NCBI RefSeq assembly: GCF_042651485.1
Contig: NZ_JBHSDH010000012.1
Coordinates: 136,040-200,039, forward strand
Direction: 5' to 3'
Source of the DNA: Sphingorhabdus_B arenilitoris
GTDB lineage: Bacteria; Pseudomonadota; Alphaproteobacteria; Sphingomonadales; Sphingomonadaceae
DNA: 64,000 nucleotides
The notes below the pieces were generated by a model. It was not told the origin of the DNA. It worked only from the letters and a program-made list of their open reading frames with translations, and ran no database searches. The position numbers and the translations under genes are program-made. Shown one piece after another: positions 52,144 to 59,968 of the stretch. Every line of letters starts with the position of its first letter. The first letter of the stretch is position 1.

Positions 52144-53214
52144 CTACCGCTTAACGTTTAATGCTTTGACCGCTTCGGGCGTATTGTCGGTGAAAATTCC
52201 GTCGACACCCGCGGCCAGATAGGCCTTGATCTCGCCTTCTAGATCGCCCGCTTTCCTTGGGTCCACGCCCTTTTTATGGGTAGTGGGCAGGAAATAATTC
52301 TCCCGGCGGAATGTCCAGGGATGGACTTTCAACCCGGCTTTATGCGCATCCGAAACCAGCGTCGTCGGGCTTTTCAACTGGCCCAGCAAGTTACGGCCAA
52401 TCACCAGATTTTTGTCCGGTCCGATGCCGTCAGCATAAGTAGCTATTTCGGCAAGGCCTTCGCTGCTAATCATATCGGCATAGCTGCCATTCGCGATATC
52501 TGCCGGGCCGCCATCTGCGGCAATCAACTGAATGAGCGGTAGATCAGTTTTCTGTCTGAGCGCCTTCAAATTGCCGACTTCAAAGCTTTGAATGAAGACG
52601 GCGGCATTGCGCCCCTGATACCCATATTGGGTCAGCAATTGAAGCAATGGCGCTTCATGTGGCAGGCCGATGCTCGTAAAATAACTGGGATGTTTGGTTT
52701 CTGGATAGACACCGACGGGGACGGCGCGGTCAACATTGTAGCGCGCAACCATGTGCAATATTTCTTCAAATGTCGGAATATCATATCGGCCATCGCGGCC
52801 TGTGCTGCGCAATTGCGGCAACCGTTCCTTGGCGCGCAGAGTTTTTAATTCCGCCAAAGTGAAATCTTCGGTGAACCAGCCACTGAATTTTTCGCCGTCG
52901 ATAATCTTCGTAGTTTTGCGGTCGGCAAATTCAGGATGGTCGGCGACATTGGTGGTGCCCGAAATCTCATTTTCATGCCGCGCGACCAAAATGCCATCTT
53001 TGGTCAGGACCAGATCAGGCTCAACATAATCCGCCCCTGCCTCAATCGCGGCGCGATAGGCCCCGATCGTATGTTCGGGCCACTCCCCCGAAAGCCCGCG
53101 ATGGGCAATGATGATAGGTTTGTCAGTCATGGCGTTGGTCTCCGCAGACACAAAGCCGCCGGAACAGGAGGCGAAAGCCAGCAGGCCCGACAGGATCAAG
53201 ATAAGCTTTTTCAT
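52144..53214 (-). CDS. glpQ: Glycerophosphodiester phosphodiesterase
   Basis: A 356-residue exported enzyme of the GlpQ type. The N-terminal signal (KKLILILSGLLAFASC) ends in a lipobox-like site at Cys17. The GDPD TIM barrel follows with the catalytic histidines and metal ligands in IIAHRGLSGEWPEHT, EPDLVLTKDGILVARHENEI, GVYPETKHP and HPWTFRREN. It hydrolyses deacylated phospholipids to glycerol-3-phosphate and an alcohol. The signal places it in the periplasm or outer surface. No glycerol-3-phosphate transporter is in the window. Confidence 0.92.
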   Translation of the reverse strand: MKKLILILSGLLAFASCSGGFVSAETNAMTDKPIIIAHRGLSGEWPEHTIGAYRAAIEAGADYVEPDLVLTKDGILVARHENEISGTTNVADHPEFADRKTTKIIDGEKFSGWFTEDFTLAELKTLRAKERLPQLRSTGRDGRYDIPTFEEILHMVARYNVDRAVPVGVYPETKHPSYFTSIGLPHEAPLLQLLTQYGYQGRNAAVFIQSFEVGNLKALRQKTDLPLIQLIAADGGPADIANGSYADMISSEGLAEIATYADGIGPDKNLVIGRNLLGQLKSPTTLVSDAHKAGLKVHPWTFRRENYFLPTTHKKGVDPRKAGDLEGEIKAYLAAGVDGIFTDNTPEAVKALNVKR

Positions 53215-53244
53215 CCACTCGCCCTATTCCCTGATTATGACATT

Positions 53245-53283
53245 ATTATTTGAGCCCCAAATTATTTGAACCCCAAATTATTT
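53245..53283. repeat. 16-bp tandem repeat (2.4 copies)
   Basis: ATTATTTGAGCCCCAA (53245-53260) is followed directly by ATTATTTGAACCCCAA (53261-53276) and ATTATTT. The last part overlaps the stop codon of the ArsC/Spx-like gene. Confidence 0.8.
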
Positions 53284-53628
53284 AAGTACAGAAAATTCCG
53301 CCTGATTATAACCAACAATCAGCTCCGGTCCGCCCTCAATCACCGGCCGTTTAATCATCGAGGGATTGTCTTTCATCAACTTGATCGCCGCTTTTTCGTT
53401 GATATTCTGTTTGATGATATCGGGCAGGGCGCGGAATGTCGTGCCGCGTTTGTTGAGCAGCACATCCAAATCCACCTGCAGCAACCATTCCTCCAGCTTA
53501 TCCTCAGTGATGCCGGATTTTTTATAATCGTGGAAAACATAATTGACGCCATTTTTTTCCATCCAGGTGCGCGCCTTTTTCACGGTATCGCAACCCGGGA
53601 TACCGTACATTTTAACTTCGTTGCTCAT
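53278..53628 (-). CDS. Spx/ArsC-family protein (YffB-like)
   Basis: A 116-residue thioredoxin-fold protein. The single Cys of the ArsC/Spx family occurs as YGIPGCDTVKKARTWMEK, with no second cysteine of a CxxC motif. Other signatures are HDYKKSGIT and LINKRGTTFRALPD-like LNKRGTTFRAL, and IKRPVIEGG at the C-terminus with its Arg. YffB-type proteins may be glutathione-linked reductases; true arsenate reductases carry additional residues around the Cys. The stop codon lies within a 16-bp tandem repeat. The next gene starts two bases upstream on the same strand. Confidence 0.88.
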   Translation of the reverse strand: MSNEVKMYGIPGCDTVKKARTWMEKNGVNYVFHDYKKSGITEDKLEEWLLQVDLDVLLNKRGTTFRALPDIIKQNINEKAAIKLMKDNPSMIKRPVIEGGPELIVGYNQAEFSVLK

Positions 53629-53629
53629 G

Positions 53630-54151
53630 TCATTTACCTGTTTTTGGAATTGTTGCGCGGCCTATAAGCATTATCACCAATGCAGGCAACCAAACCCAAC
53701 TGATTTCCGATATTAAAGTGTGGAGACCGCGCAGCGTGAAAAAATCCAGTCCAATGGGGGACACGGCAATCGGCCTAATCGGAGCAAATATTCGGCTATT
53801 GTCATAGGGCCAAAATAACGCAACGCCCTCCCCGCCATTGGTAAATATGTCGAGCAAGCCGTGGCTCGCCATGCTGAAAAATAGAAAGGCAAAAACCAGC
53901 CGCCACCGTTCGGGCCGCATGAGCGCAGTCACCAAAGCCGCAATGGCCGCCGCCGATAACAGCGCATGGCTCGCGCCCCGGTGGCCGAAATCGTGCAGAT
54001 ATTCAATGCCAAAGCGAAAGCCCGCAACATCGGCATCGGGGAGCATCGCCAGCGCCATTCCGGTCATTACCACGGGCCCTGAAAGCCTTCCTTTACCGAG
54101 TGCCACACCAGCTGCGAGGGGAATGATGGCATGGGTTAATATGGTTGGCAT
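53630..54151 (-). CDS. Membrane-bound metal-dependent hydrolase-like protein (YdjM/DUF457)
   Basis: A 173-residue membrane protein with four to five helices and conserved polar residues in loops: TILTHAIIPLAAGVALG, MLPDADVAGFRFGIEY and FGHRGASHALLSAA. This matches the YdjM/DUF457 family (COG1988), thought to be metal-dependent hydrolases of the inner membrane with a His/Asp centre. The substrate is unknown. It is immediately upstream of the Spx-like gene, so a two-gene transcript is likely. Confidence 0.85.
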   Translation of the reverse strand: MPTILTHAIIPLAAGVALGKGRLSGPVVMTGMALAMLPDADVAGFRFGIEYLHDFGHRGASHALLSAAAIAALVTALMRPERWRLVFAFLFFSMASHGLLDIFTNGGEGVALFWPYDNSRIFAPIRPIAVSPIGLDFFTLRGLHTLISEISWVWLPALVIMLIGRATIPKTGK

Positions 54152-54193
54152 GAATATGATCCTTCACGAACAAGCGTAATCACAAAGCGGTTT

Positions 54194-55378
54194 TTATAAT
54201 ATAAAAGAAGCAACATGCGGGGCGAGCTTCGTTTTCAATTTGAAAAAACCGGCTTTTGCATGAGGCCAAAGCGCCGTATCCCATTCGCGCTGAAGGCGGA
54301 TGAACGCTATATCCTTTTCGGTTAATGCAGGCTCCAATTGCTGCATCTGTATTGCCACATCACCGGCAGGGGCATAGGCAGTGACCAATTCGCCAACGCC
54401 CAAGCCAGCTGTCCAGCTGGGCAAGTCCGCTATATTTACCATGTCTGCGCCGACTCCAAAATGCTGTCCGGCTCGCTGTACAGCGTCGGTTATTGCGCCT
54501 TCGGCAAATCGCCGGGCCACGCTGTCCTGTGGGCTGGGATGAACGGACGGCAGAACGGCTATGCCCGCAATATCGCCATCAATATGCCAGCTTTCAGGGT
54601 GCAGATCCTCCTCGGTAATAAGCAACGCCAATTTACCGCCGCTGGGCCTTTGTCCAGCCGGTAATGGCACGATGTCTGGCGGCGGTGCATCTTCGGGTAA
54701 TGGTCCGGCTGTCTCATTCAAATCGCCATAAGGCGCAAAGCGGCCCTGCGTGTTGCGTTCGATATTTTCGGCGCGGGCCAGATAATGCTTGCCGCGTGTA
54801 TGCAATCCAGCGACCCAGCGCCATGACAGCGTATTGGATGCAGGATCGGCATCGATTAAATATCGGTAGAAAAAATCCGCGCCCAATTGCCAGGGCAGGC
54901 CAAGGGTAAATATCCAAATGCTGGCAAACCACATACGGCTATGATTGTGCAACCAACCATATTCGGTCAATTCCTGCGCCCAAGCGTCAAAGCATTCGAT
55001 GCCTGTCGCACCGGACTGTGCTCGCTCAACGACCTTTGCAAGTCCGCTATTAGTCTGCATTTCATGCCGCTGCGCCGCCAGCTCCGCGTTATATCGGCGC
55101 AGCATATTTGGACGCATTTCCAGCCAGCCCTTCCAATAGGTTCGCCACGCTATTTCCTGAATATATTTTTCAGCAGCCGCAAAGCTGTGCGCTGACAATA
55201 CCGACCGGACGACCTCTTCCTCCGTAATCATCCGGCGGCGGATATAGGGGGATAATGCAGAGACGTTGGACCGATCTTGCGGGCCATGATCTACATTGCG
55301 GTTGGCGGCATAGGCGCGGCCTGCGCGCGGGATGAATGCTTGCAATTGGGCAAGAGCGGCTTCGCGGGTAGGGGTCAT
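54194..55378 (-). CDS. Photolyase/cryptochrome-related protein with FAD domain first
   Basis: A 394-residue protein. Residues about 30-225 match the photolyase FAD-binding domain (LSPYIRRRMITEEEVVRSVL, WAQELTEYGWLHNHSRMWFA, ADFFYRYLIDADPASNTLSW, RWVAGLHTRGKHY). The N-terminal antenna domain of ordinary photolyases is missing. Instead, residues about 245-394 form a separate alpha/beta-like domain (KLALLITEEDLHPESWHIDG, ELVTAYAPAGDVAIQM, REWDTALWPHAKAGFFKLKTK) with resemblance to the antenna fold, which would make the order reversed. It could repair DNA or sense blue light. The ATG at 55378 overlaps the stop of the next gene upstream (ATGA). Confidence 0.8.
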   Translation of the reverse strand: MTPTREAALAQLQAFIPRAGRAYAANRNVDHGPQDRSNVSALSPYIRRRMITEEEVVRSVLSAHSFAAAEKYIQEIAWRTYWKGWLEMRPNMLRRYNAELAAQRHEMQTNSGLAKVVERAQSGATGIECFDAWAQELTEYGWLHNHSRMWFASIWIFTLGLPWQLGADFFYRYLIDADPASNTLSWRWVAGLHTRGKHYLARAENIERNTQGRFAPYGDLNETAGPLPEDAPPPDIVPLPAGQRPSGGKLALLITEEDLHPESWHIDGDIAGIAVLPSVHPSPQDSVARRFAEGAITDAVQRAGQHFGVGADMVNIADLPSWTAGLGVGELVTAYAPAGDVAIQMQQLEPALTEKDIAFIRLQREWDTALWPHAKAGFFKLKTKLAPHVASFIL

Positions 55379-55608
55379 TTGTAATTTTCTCTCCGATCGC
55401 CAAATTCTCGTACCCGTTTGCGCCAAGCGCGATAGCTACCCGGTTTCAGGTTGCCTCGCATGATGGCTTTAACCTGATCCGCGCTCACCCCATATTGCGC
55501 GGTAATGGCCGCAAAGCTGACATGATCCGATAGCGCCATTTCGATAATCTCACTGATTTGAGCATCGGAAAGCGGAGGCGATTTGGTCAAGGGGCGCTCT
55601 ACTCCCAC
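55375..55608 (-). CDS. TIGR03643-like small protein (DUF2805)
   Basis: A 77-residue protein. The conserved core (SDAQISEIIEMALSDHVSFA, QYGVSADQVKAIMRGNLKPG, SYRAWRKRV) is of the TIGR03643/DUF2805 type and looks like a compact helix-turn-helix. Genes of this type often sit beside photolyase-like genes. Here the stop overlaps the photolyase start, and its own start overlaps the end of guaA by ten bases. Function unknown; a regulatory or accessory role to the photolyase-like protein is inferred from coupling. Confidence 0.85.
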   Translation of the reverse strand: MGVERPLTKSPPLSDAQISEIIEMALSDHVSFAAITAQYGVSADQVKAIMRGNLKPGSYRAWRKRVREFGDRRENYK

Positions 55609-57164
55609 TCAATCGTGCCGGGCGGTTTGCTGGTATAGTCATAGACCACGCGGTTGATGCCCTTCACCTCATTGATGATCCGCGTGCTCACCCGGCTGAG
55701 GAAGGCGGCGTCGAAAGGGTATATGTCGGCGGTCATGCCGTCGGTGCTGGTCACAGCGCGCAGAGCACATACGCTGTCATAGGTGCGCGCATCGCCCATC
55801 ACGCCAACCGTGCGCACGGGGAGGAGGACGGCGAAGGCCTGCCAGATCGCATCATATAATCCGGCGCTGCGGATTTCTTCCAAGTAAACCGCATCGGCTT
55901 TGCGGAGGATGTCGCAGCGTTCCTTGGTCACTTCGCCGGGGATGCGGATGGCAAGGCCGGGGCCGGGGAAGGGGTGACGGCCGACGAATTGATCGTTCAG
56001 GCCAAGCTCGCGGCCCAGCGCGCGGACCTCATCCTTGAAGAGTTCGCGCAAAGGCTCGACGAGCTTCATGTTCATCCGTTCGGGCAGCCCGCCGACATTA
56101 TGGTGGCTTTTGATCGTCACCGATGGCCCGCCAGTGAAGGATACGCTTTCGATCACATCAGGGTAGAGCGTGCCCTGCGCAAGGAAATCCGCACCGCCGA
56201 TTTTCGCGGCTTCTTCCTCAAACACATTTATGAATTCCGCGCCAATGAATTTGCGCTTTTTTTCTGGGTCGGTAACACCGTCAAGGCCAGCCATAAAGCG
56301 CGCTTCGGCATCCACCACTACCAGCGGGATGTTGTAATGATCACGGAACAGAGTCTCGACCTGCTCACGCTCATTCATACGCAGCAGGCCATGGTCAACG
56401 AATACACAAGTCAGTTGATCGCCAATGGCCTCGTGAATTAGGATGGCGGCCACCGAGCTATCCACTCCGCCCGACAGCCCGCAAATGACACGGCCTGTGC
56501 CCACCTGTTCGCGTATTTCCGCAATCTTGGTGGCGCGGAATTCGGCCATGGTCCAATCGCCTGCAAGACCGCACACTTGATGTGCGAAATGGCTGATTAG
56601 CTTTGCTCCATCGGGCGTATGAACCACCTCTGGATGGAATTGGATGCCGTAATATTTGCGCGCTTCATCCGCGATGAAAGCATATGGCGCGCCTTCGGAT
56701 GTGGCGACCACTTCAAAGCCCGGGGCGAGCGCGGTGACCTTATCACCGTGGCTCATCCACACCTGATGCTTCTCGTCCGCGCTCCATAGCCCGTCATACA
56801 GCGCGCATGGTTTCTGCACCTCGACAAAGGCGCGGCCAAATTCGCCGCCGCTATCACCGCCGCCTTCGACCAAGCCGCCGAGCTGCATCATCATCGTTTG
56901 CTGTCCGTAACAAATGCCGAGGATAGGCAGGCCGCAGTCAAACACACATTGCGGCGCGCGGGGGCTGCCTTCTTCGGTGGTGGACGCCGGGCCTCCAGAC
57001 AGGATAATCCCTTTGGGCTGCATCCGGTGAAACGCCTCTTCGGCATTGTTGAAGGGCGCGATTTCGGAATAAACTCCGGCCTCACGCACACGCCGGGCAA
57101 TCAGCTGTGTCACCTGGCTACCAAAGTCGATGATCAAGATGGAATCGGAAGGCTGTATAGTCAT
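55599..57164 (-). CDS. guaA: GMP synthase (glutamine-hydrolysing)
   Basis: A 521-residue two-domain enzyme. The N-terminal class I glutamine amidotransferase has the nucleophile Cys in GLPILGICYGQQTMMMQLGG and the catalytic His in GIQFHPEVVHT. The ATP pyrophosphatase domain begins with the P-loop CGLSGGVDSSVAAILIH, and a dimerisation domain ends in TIEWE. It converts XMP to GMP, the last step of guanine nucleotide synthesis. It overlaps the DUF2805 gene by ten bases at its 3' end. The upstream region carries a perfect 14-bp hairpin at 57380-57420. Confidence 0.97.
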   Translation of the reverse strand: MTIQPSDSILIIDFGSQVTQLIARRVREAGVYSEIAPFNNAEEAFHRMQPKGIILSGGPASTTEEGSPRAPQCVFDCGLPILGICYGQQTMMMQLGGLVEGGGDSGGEFGRAFVEVQKPCALYDGLWSADEKHQVWMSHGDKVTALAPGFEVVATSEGAPYAFIADEARKYYGIQFHPEVVHTPDGAKLISHFAHQVCGLAGDWTMAEFRATKIAEIREQVGTGRVICGLSGGVDSSVAAILIHEAIGDQLTCVFVDHGLLRMNEREQVETLFRDHYNIPLVVVDAEARFMAGLDGVTDPEKKRKFIGAEFINVFEEEAAKIGGADFLAQGTLYPDVIESVSFTGGPSVTIKSHHNVGGLPERMNMKLVEPLRELFKDEVRALGRELGLNDQFVGRHPFPGPGLAIRIPGEVTKERCDILRKADAVYLEEIRSAGLYDAIWQAFAVLLPVRTVGVMGDARTYDSVCALRAVTSTDGMTADIYPFDAAFLSRVSTRIINEVKGINRVVYDYTSKPPGTIEWE

Positions 57165-57379
57165 GCGTTGCCGTTAAAGATTGCCGGACCGGCTGTCTAT
57201 ATAACTCCGGACCCTAGTCAGCGAATTTTAACCGTTTTTGTAACAGCATTTTACAGCTTCGATTGTTATTCCATAAGGGTTCAAAGCTGTACCAGGAATG
57301 GAAAGCACATAATTATCTTGTAAAAGATACGCGCTGCTATTGTCGCCACTGTTGTTGGCAGCGCGCCATTTCGAATAGT

Positions 57380-57420
57380 AACGGCACCGGCGCCATTGTT
57401 TCACCCGCGCCGGTGCCGTT
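57380..57420. terminator. Perfect 14-bp hairpin upstream of guaA
   Basis: AACGGCACCGGCGC (57380-57393) pairs fully with GCGCCGGTGCCGTT (57407-57420) around a 13-nt loop. It lies 7 bp after the stop codon of the SnoaL-like gene on the minus strand. A T-run is lacking there; on the plus strand ATAATTTTAT follows. It probably ends the SnoaL-like transcript before guaA. The 215 bp from there to guaA hold no supported gene. Confidence 0.6.
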
Positions 57421-57426
57421 ATAATT

Positions 57427-57789
57427 TTATCCGCCGTAGAAAAAACGTTCCTCGACAATTTTGCCGTCCGCAACGGTGTAGAGCGCCTGTTCCTGCATCT
57501 GCATCCGTTCACCGCTATCTTTGTTGGTCACGTCCATTTCAAATTCGACGATGAATTGGTCGCCATTTACCACGGGATCGCCCGCGCTGAAGCTATGCAC
57601 TTCATGGCTGTTATTCCACCATTCGCCCTTAGCTTTCACAGCGTCGAGCCCTTCTGCGCGCGCCATCTCGCCTTCCATGGGTTCTAGGCTGACGACATTG
57701 GCGGCCCAGTATTTTTCTCCAGCCTCGTCAAATTGTCCTTTCTTGCACATTTGCACAAAATCTTTTGCGATATCTTGGGTCGTGGGCAT
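57427..57789 (-). CDS. SnoaL-like/nuclear-transport-factor-2-fold protein
   Basis: A 120-residue protein of the NTF2-like fold: an N-terminal helix (TQDIAKDFVQMCKKGQFDEA), KYWAANVVSLEPMEGEMARAE, and C-terminal strands (FIVEFEMDVTNKDSGERM, EEQALYTV-like QEQALYTVADGKIVEERFFY). Cupped folds like this include SnoaL cyclases and many small proteins without known enzymatic roles. GGAGAGAG lies before the ATG. No neighbour suggests a pathway. Confidence 0.85.
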   Translation of the reverse strand: MPTTQDIAKDFVQMCKKGQFDEAGEKYWAANVVSLEPMEGEMARAEGLDAVKAKGEWWNNSHEVHSFSAGDPVVNGDQFIVEFEMDVTNKDSGERMQMQEQALYTVADGKIVEERFFYGG

Positions 57790-57912
57790 GTCTCTCTCCT
57801 ATGGCTTGGGAACAGCCGCCCCGCTGCCCAGAGTAAACGGCAATCGGCGCGACTCATCCGGCGTCAACGATAGCATATTTTGTGACATCGGGGTGAATGG
57901 CGGTCCGGCTAT

Positions 57913-58110
57913 TTACGGCTTTGGTAAATCTTTCGCCGCCAATTTTGCGTCTTTCGCCGTTTTTTGCTTCGCCTTATGCGCCGCAATCTGCGCATCCAGA
58001 TCGGCAATGTGGAGCCGTTCAGGCGAATCCTTGGGCAAACCCTTCATCCGGGCGCTCGCCCATAATGCGTTCCGCGTCGATTGCAGTTTTTTCAGATAGA
58101 GATCAGCCAT
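57913..58110 (-). CDS. Small basic protein of unknown function
   Basis: A 65-residue, lysine- and alanine-rich helical protein (ADLYLKKLQSTRNALWASAR, DLDAQIAAHKAKQKTAKDAK). I use the ATG at 58110; the upstream extension to 58200 would begin in AT-rich DNA with a DnaA-type box. It has no recognised family. Its charge distribution resembles small nucleic-acid-binding or coiled-coil proteins. Considered probably real because of codon use and a plausible start. Confidence 0.5.
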   Translation of the reverse strand: MADLYLKKLQSTRNALWASARMKGLPKDSPERLHIADLDAQIAAHKAKQKTAKDAKLAAKDLPKP

Positions 58111-58154
58111 GCCAAAAACCTTAGCCGAGCAAGGCCCATGCGGATAGCCACAAT

Positions 58155-58163
58155 TTATCCACA
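58155..58163 (+). promoter_or_regulatory. DnaA-box consensus sequence
   Basis: TTATCCACA, the exact strong DnaA-box consensus, within an AT-rich 194-bp intergenic region between two small genes. It stands alone: no second exact box was seen nearby, so it does not by itself mark an origin. It could mark DnaA control of an adjacent gene or be chance. Confidence 0.35.
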
Positions 58164-58304
58164 GGCTTGCCCACAAAATTAGACAAAAATTTACGTCCAT
58201 ATATGTGGCATTTGGTAACGATTGAGCGTTTATTGCCGTTCTGTGAAGAGCGAAACTTCTTTGATTCTCGGCTGGTTATTGGGTCAGCATGACGGAGCGG
58301 CGTT

Positions 58305-58535
58305 ATGAGCGCGCAGGGCTTTTCCGTATCCGGCGCAACGCGTGCGTGCGGTGCCGCCCCTGATGCGGAGGACATGGCCGCTGCGCTCCTGTTGAAAGAG
58401 GTTGAGGCTTTTCTGCTCGACGGACAACCGCGCCACGCTATCGCCCATATTTGTGAAGTCACGGGCGTCGAGCGGGATCAGGCGGAGGCCTTTGTCGCCG
58501 AATTGCAAAGCGGCGTGTTCCGCAAAAGCGATTAG
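58305..58535 (+). CDS. Small hypothetical protein
   Basis: A 76-residue protein with a predicted helical core (EDMAAALLLKEVEAFLLDGQ, RHAIAHICEVTGVERDQAEA). The latter resembles a short helix-turn-helix-like or UBA-like module. GGAG lies 8 bp before the ATG and codon use is like the neighbours. It is convergent with the TraR-type gene. No family is recognised. Confidence 0.55.
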   Translation: MSAQGFSVSGATRACGAAPDAEDMAAALLLKEVEAFLLDGQPRHAIAHICEVTGVERDQAEAFVAELQSGVFRKSD

Positions 58536-58581
58536 GCGCCGAGCCCGCTGGTATCATTCCATATATAGACGGTTTAGCGGC

Positions 58582-58926
58582 CTATCTGCTGGATTGTTCG
58601 GCACATGCGATGCACAGCGTCGCCTCTGGTATCGCGTTTAGCCGGGCCTCGGCAATAGGTTCGCCGCAATTCACGCATAGACCATATCGGCCATTGTCGA
58701 TTCGCGTAATTGCGGCGCGCAAAGCAGCGATTTGCCGCCTCACCATTTTTTGCTGCGCCTCCAGCGCCTCATCATCCTCCATTTGCGCCGCTTGTTCGGA
58801 AAAATCGGGGTCCAGCGGCTCATCAAGATCCGTCTTAATATGCCGCGCCCGCCGTTGATGTTCGGCCAGCCGCGCCCAGAGCAGCGTCTTCGCGCTTGCC
58901 AATTTGTGATAGCCAAGCCGGGTCAT
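58582..58926 (-). CDS. TraR/DksA C4-type zinc-finger protein
   Basis: A 114-residue protein with a helical hairpin followed by a C4 zinc finger (CVNCGEPIAEARLNAIPEAT, then CIACAEQ): four cysteines in two CxxC pairs. DksA-like proteins insert into the RNA polymerase secondary channel and modulate the stringent response. The start is uncertain: an ATG at 58926 with a G-rich stretch upstream is used; ATG at 58941 and TTG at 58947 are alternatives. At this length it is nearer to short DksA-like (DksA2/TraR-type) proteins than to the 150-residue DksA. Confidence 0.85.
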   Translation of the reverse strand: MTRLGYHKLASAKTLLWARLAEHQRRARHIKTDLDEPLDPDFSEQAAQMEDDEALEAQQKMVRRQIAALRAAITRIDNGRYGLCVNCGEPIAEARLNAIPEATLCIACAEQSSR

Positions 58927-59056
58927 GGCCGCGCCCCCCATTGCCAAATATGATGCATGATCGCCTCCTCAATATATCGGTGGCCCCATTATGATCAAAA
59001 GGAAAATCGCGTCTTTGAGCCAGATCAAATTGGCGCAAAAATATATCAGGCCGCCG

Positions 59057-59371
59057 CTACCCGGCCCGCACCGACACCACCGCCGTCATGGGCAGCGGCC
59101 GGTTATACAAATGCGGGAACAGCGCGCCTCCGCGCGATACCTCCCACCGCACGTCATCGCCCAGCATCCCAAGGTCAACCTCCGCAATGACAAGCCCTGT
59201 CTGCCCCGCAAAATGCTTATCCAATGTCCCCTGCAACTGGTCCGCCGCCGACAGGTGGATATAGCCATCGGCATGGTCCACCGGAGCGCCGGCAAACACC
59301 CCGTCCCGTTCAAACGCCGCCCATTGATCAGCGGTCAGGATTTTGTATGCGGTCGCGGGATACGTGTTCAT
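59057..59371 (-). CDS. DUF952-family protein
   Basis: A 104-residue protein of the DUF952 family (YKILTADQWAAFERDGVFAG, VDHADGYIHLSAADQLQGTL, GALFPHLYNRPLPMTAV). The family is found in many bacteria and has a conserved Asp-Gly-Tyr-Ile-His-Leu-Ser segment. Its fold is distantly related to ADP-ribosyl transferases, but a function is not established. Single gene; convergent with none nearby. The 199 bp to the IS remnant hold nothing I can support. Confidence 0.85.
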   Translation of the reverse strand: MNTYPATAYKILTADQWAAFERDGVFAGAPVDHADGYIHLSAADQLQGTLDKHFAGQTGLVIAEVDLGMLGDDVRWEVSRGGALFPHLYNRPLPMTAVVSVRAG

Positions 59372-59570
59372 ATTGGGCGGCCTTTATGGCGGATAAGATA
59401 CCCCCAATAATGCCCGCGATGATGCAGTCAAGCCGGACCGCCAAAGAGCCATGATCGCTCACCTGCACAAGAGCGCTTACACGTGACTGCCGAATGTTGG
59501 CAGGCACAATCCTACATTTCAAGCTATTGCCGTGCAATACAGTGCATGGATGATCGCAAAACCGGACGAG

Positions 59571-59800
59571 TTACCCCAGCATCCAGCCTGCGGCACTGGC
59601 GGCGGCGATCATTTGAAAGATGGCGACATTGTGCAGCTTTCGGGCGACGGCGATGCGGGCGCGCTTGGGGCCTTTGGCTTTTGCCAGACGCTTACCCCAA
59701 TCGGCAAGGGCGCAGGGGCGTTTAAGCCGCGCAAGGATGCTGTTGGCCGCTTCATACAGAAAGTCTTGTCAGATACATTCAAACCGGCATAAATAGCCAT
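59571..59800 (-). pseudogene. IS110-type transposase remnant, internally deleted
   Basis: Read from the right, the frame starts like an IS110-family transposase (MAIYAGLNVSDKT). After about 15 codons it breaks. In another frame, the rest is the typical C-terminus of that family: ANSILARLKRPCALADWGKR, then LAKAKGPKRARIAVARKLHN, ending with a stop at 59571. So most of the roughly 300-400-residue transposase, including the DEDD and serine catalytic regions, is deleted. It is non-functional. Short repeats (ACTCTCCT/AGGAGAGT at 59806-59856) flank the start side. Confidence 0.7.
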
Positions 59801-59805
59801 CGGTC

Positions 59806-59856
59806 ACTCTCCTCCTTTGGAGCGTTTCATGGCGACTCCGTGCTAATTAGGAGAGT
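59806..59856. repeat. Inverted repeat beside the IS110 remnant
   Basis: ACTCTCCT (59806-59813) and AGGAGAGT (59849-59856) face each other just upstream of the transposase remnant's start. Likely a vestige of the element's regulatory end. Confidence 0.4.
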
Positions 59857-59968
59857 CACTACATCAATTACGGAATGTCCCTGGAATTCTCCGGACCGAA
59901 GGCTAAGATTAAGTGTATTTAGTAAACTGGCACCGTAATTCATCAATAATTGGGGTATATCGCACGTG

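Noticed and set aside
57228..57512. 94-residue minus-strand frame between the SnoaL-like gene and guaA
   Set aside because: It starts inside the SnoaL-like gene and crosses a strong hairpin. The tail alone could be a decayed gene fragment, but nothing supports it.
58155..58163. Replication origin
   Set aside because: Only one exact DnaA box and no origin-associated genes nearby; recorded as a single box.
59532..59792. 86-residue plus-strand ORF over the IS remnant
   Set aside because: The opposite strand aligns with IS110 transposase N- and C-termini; the plus-strand frame has no support.
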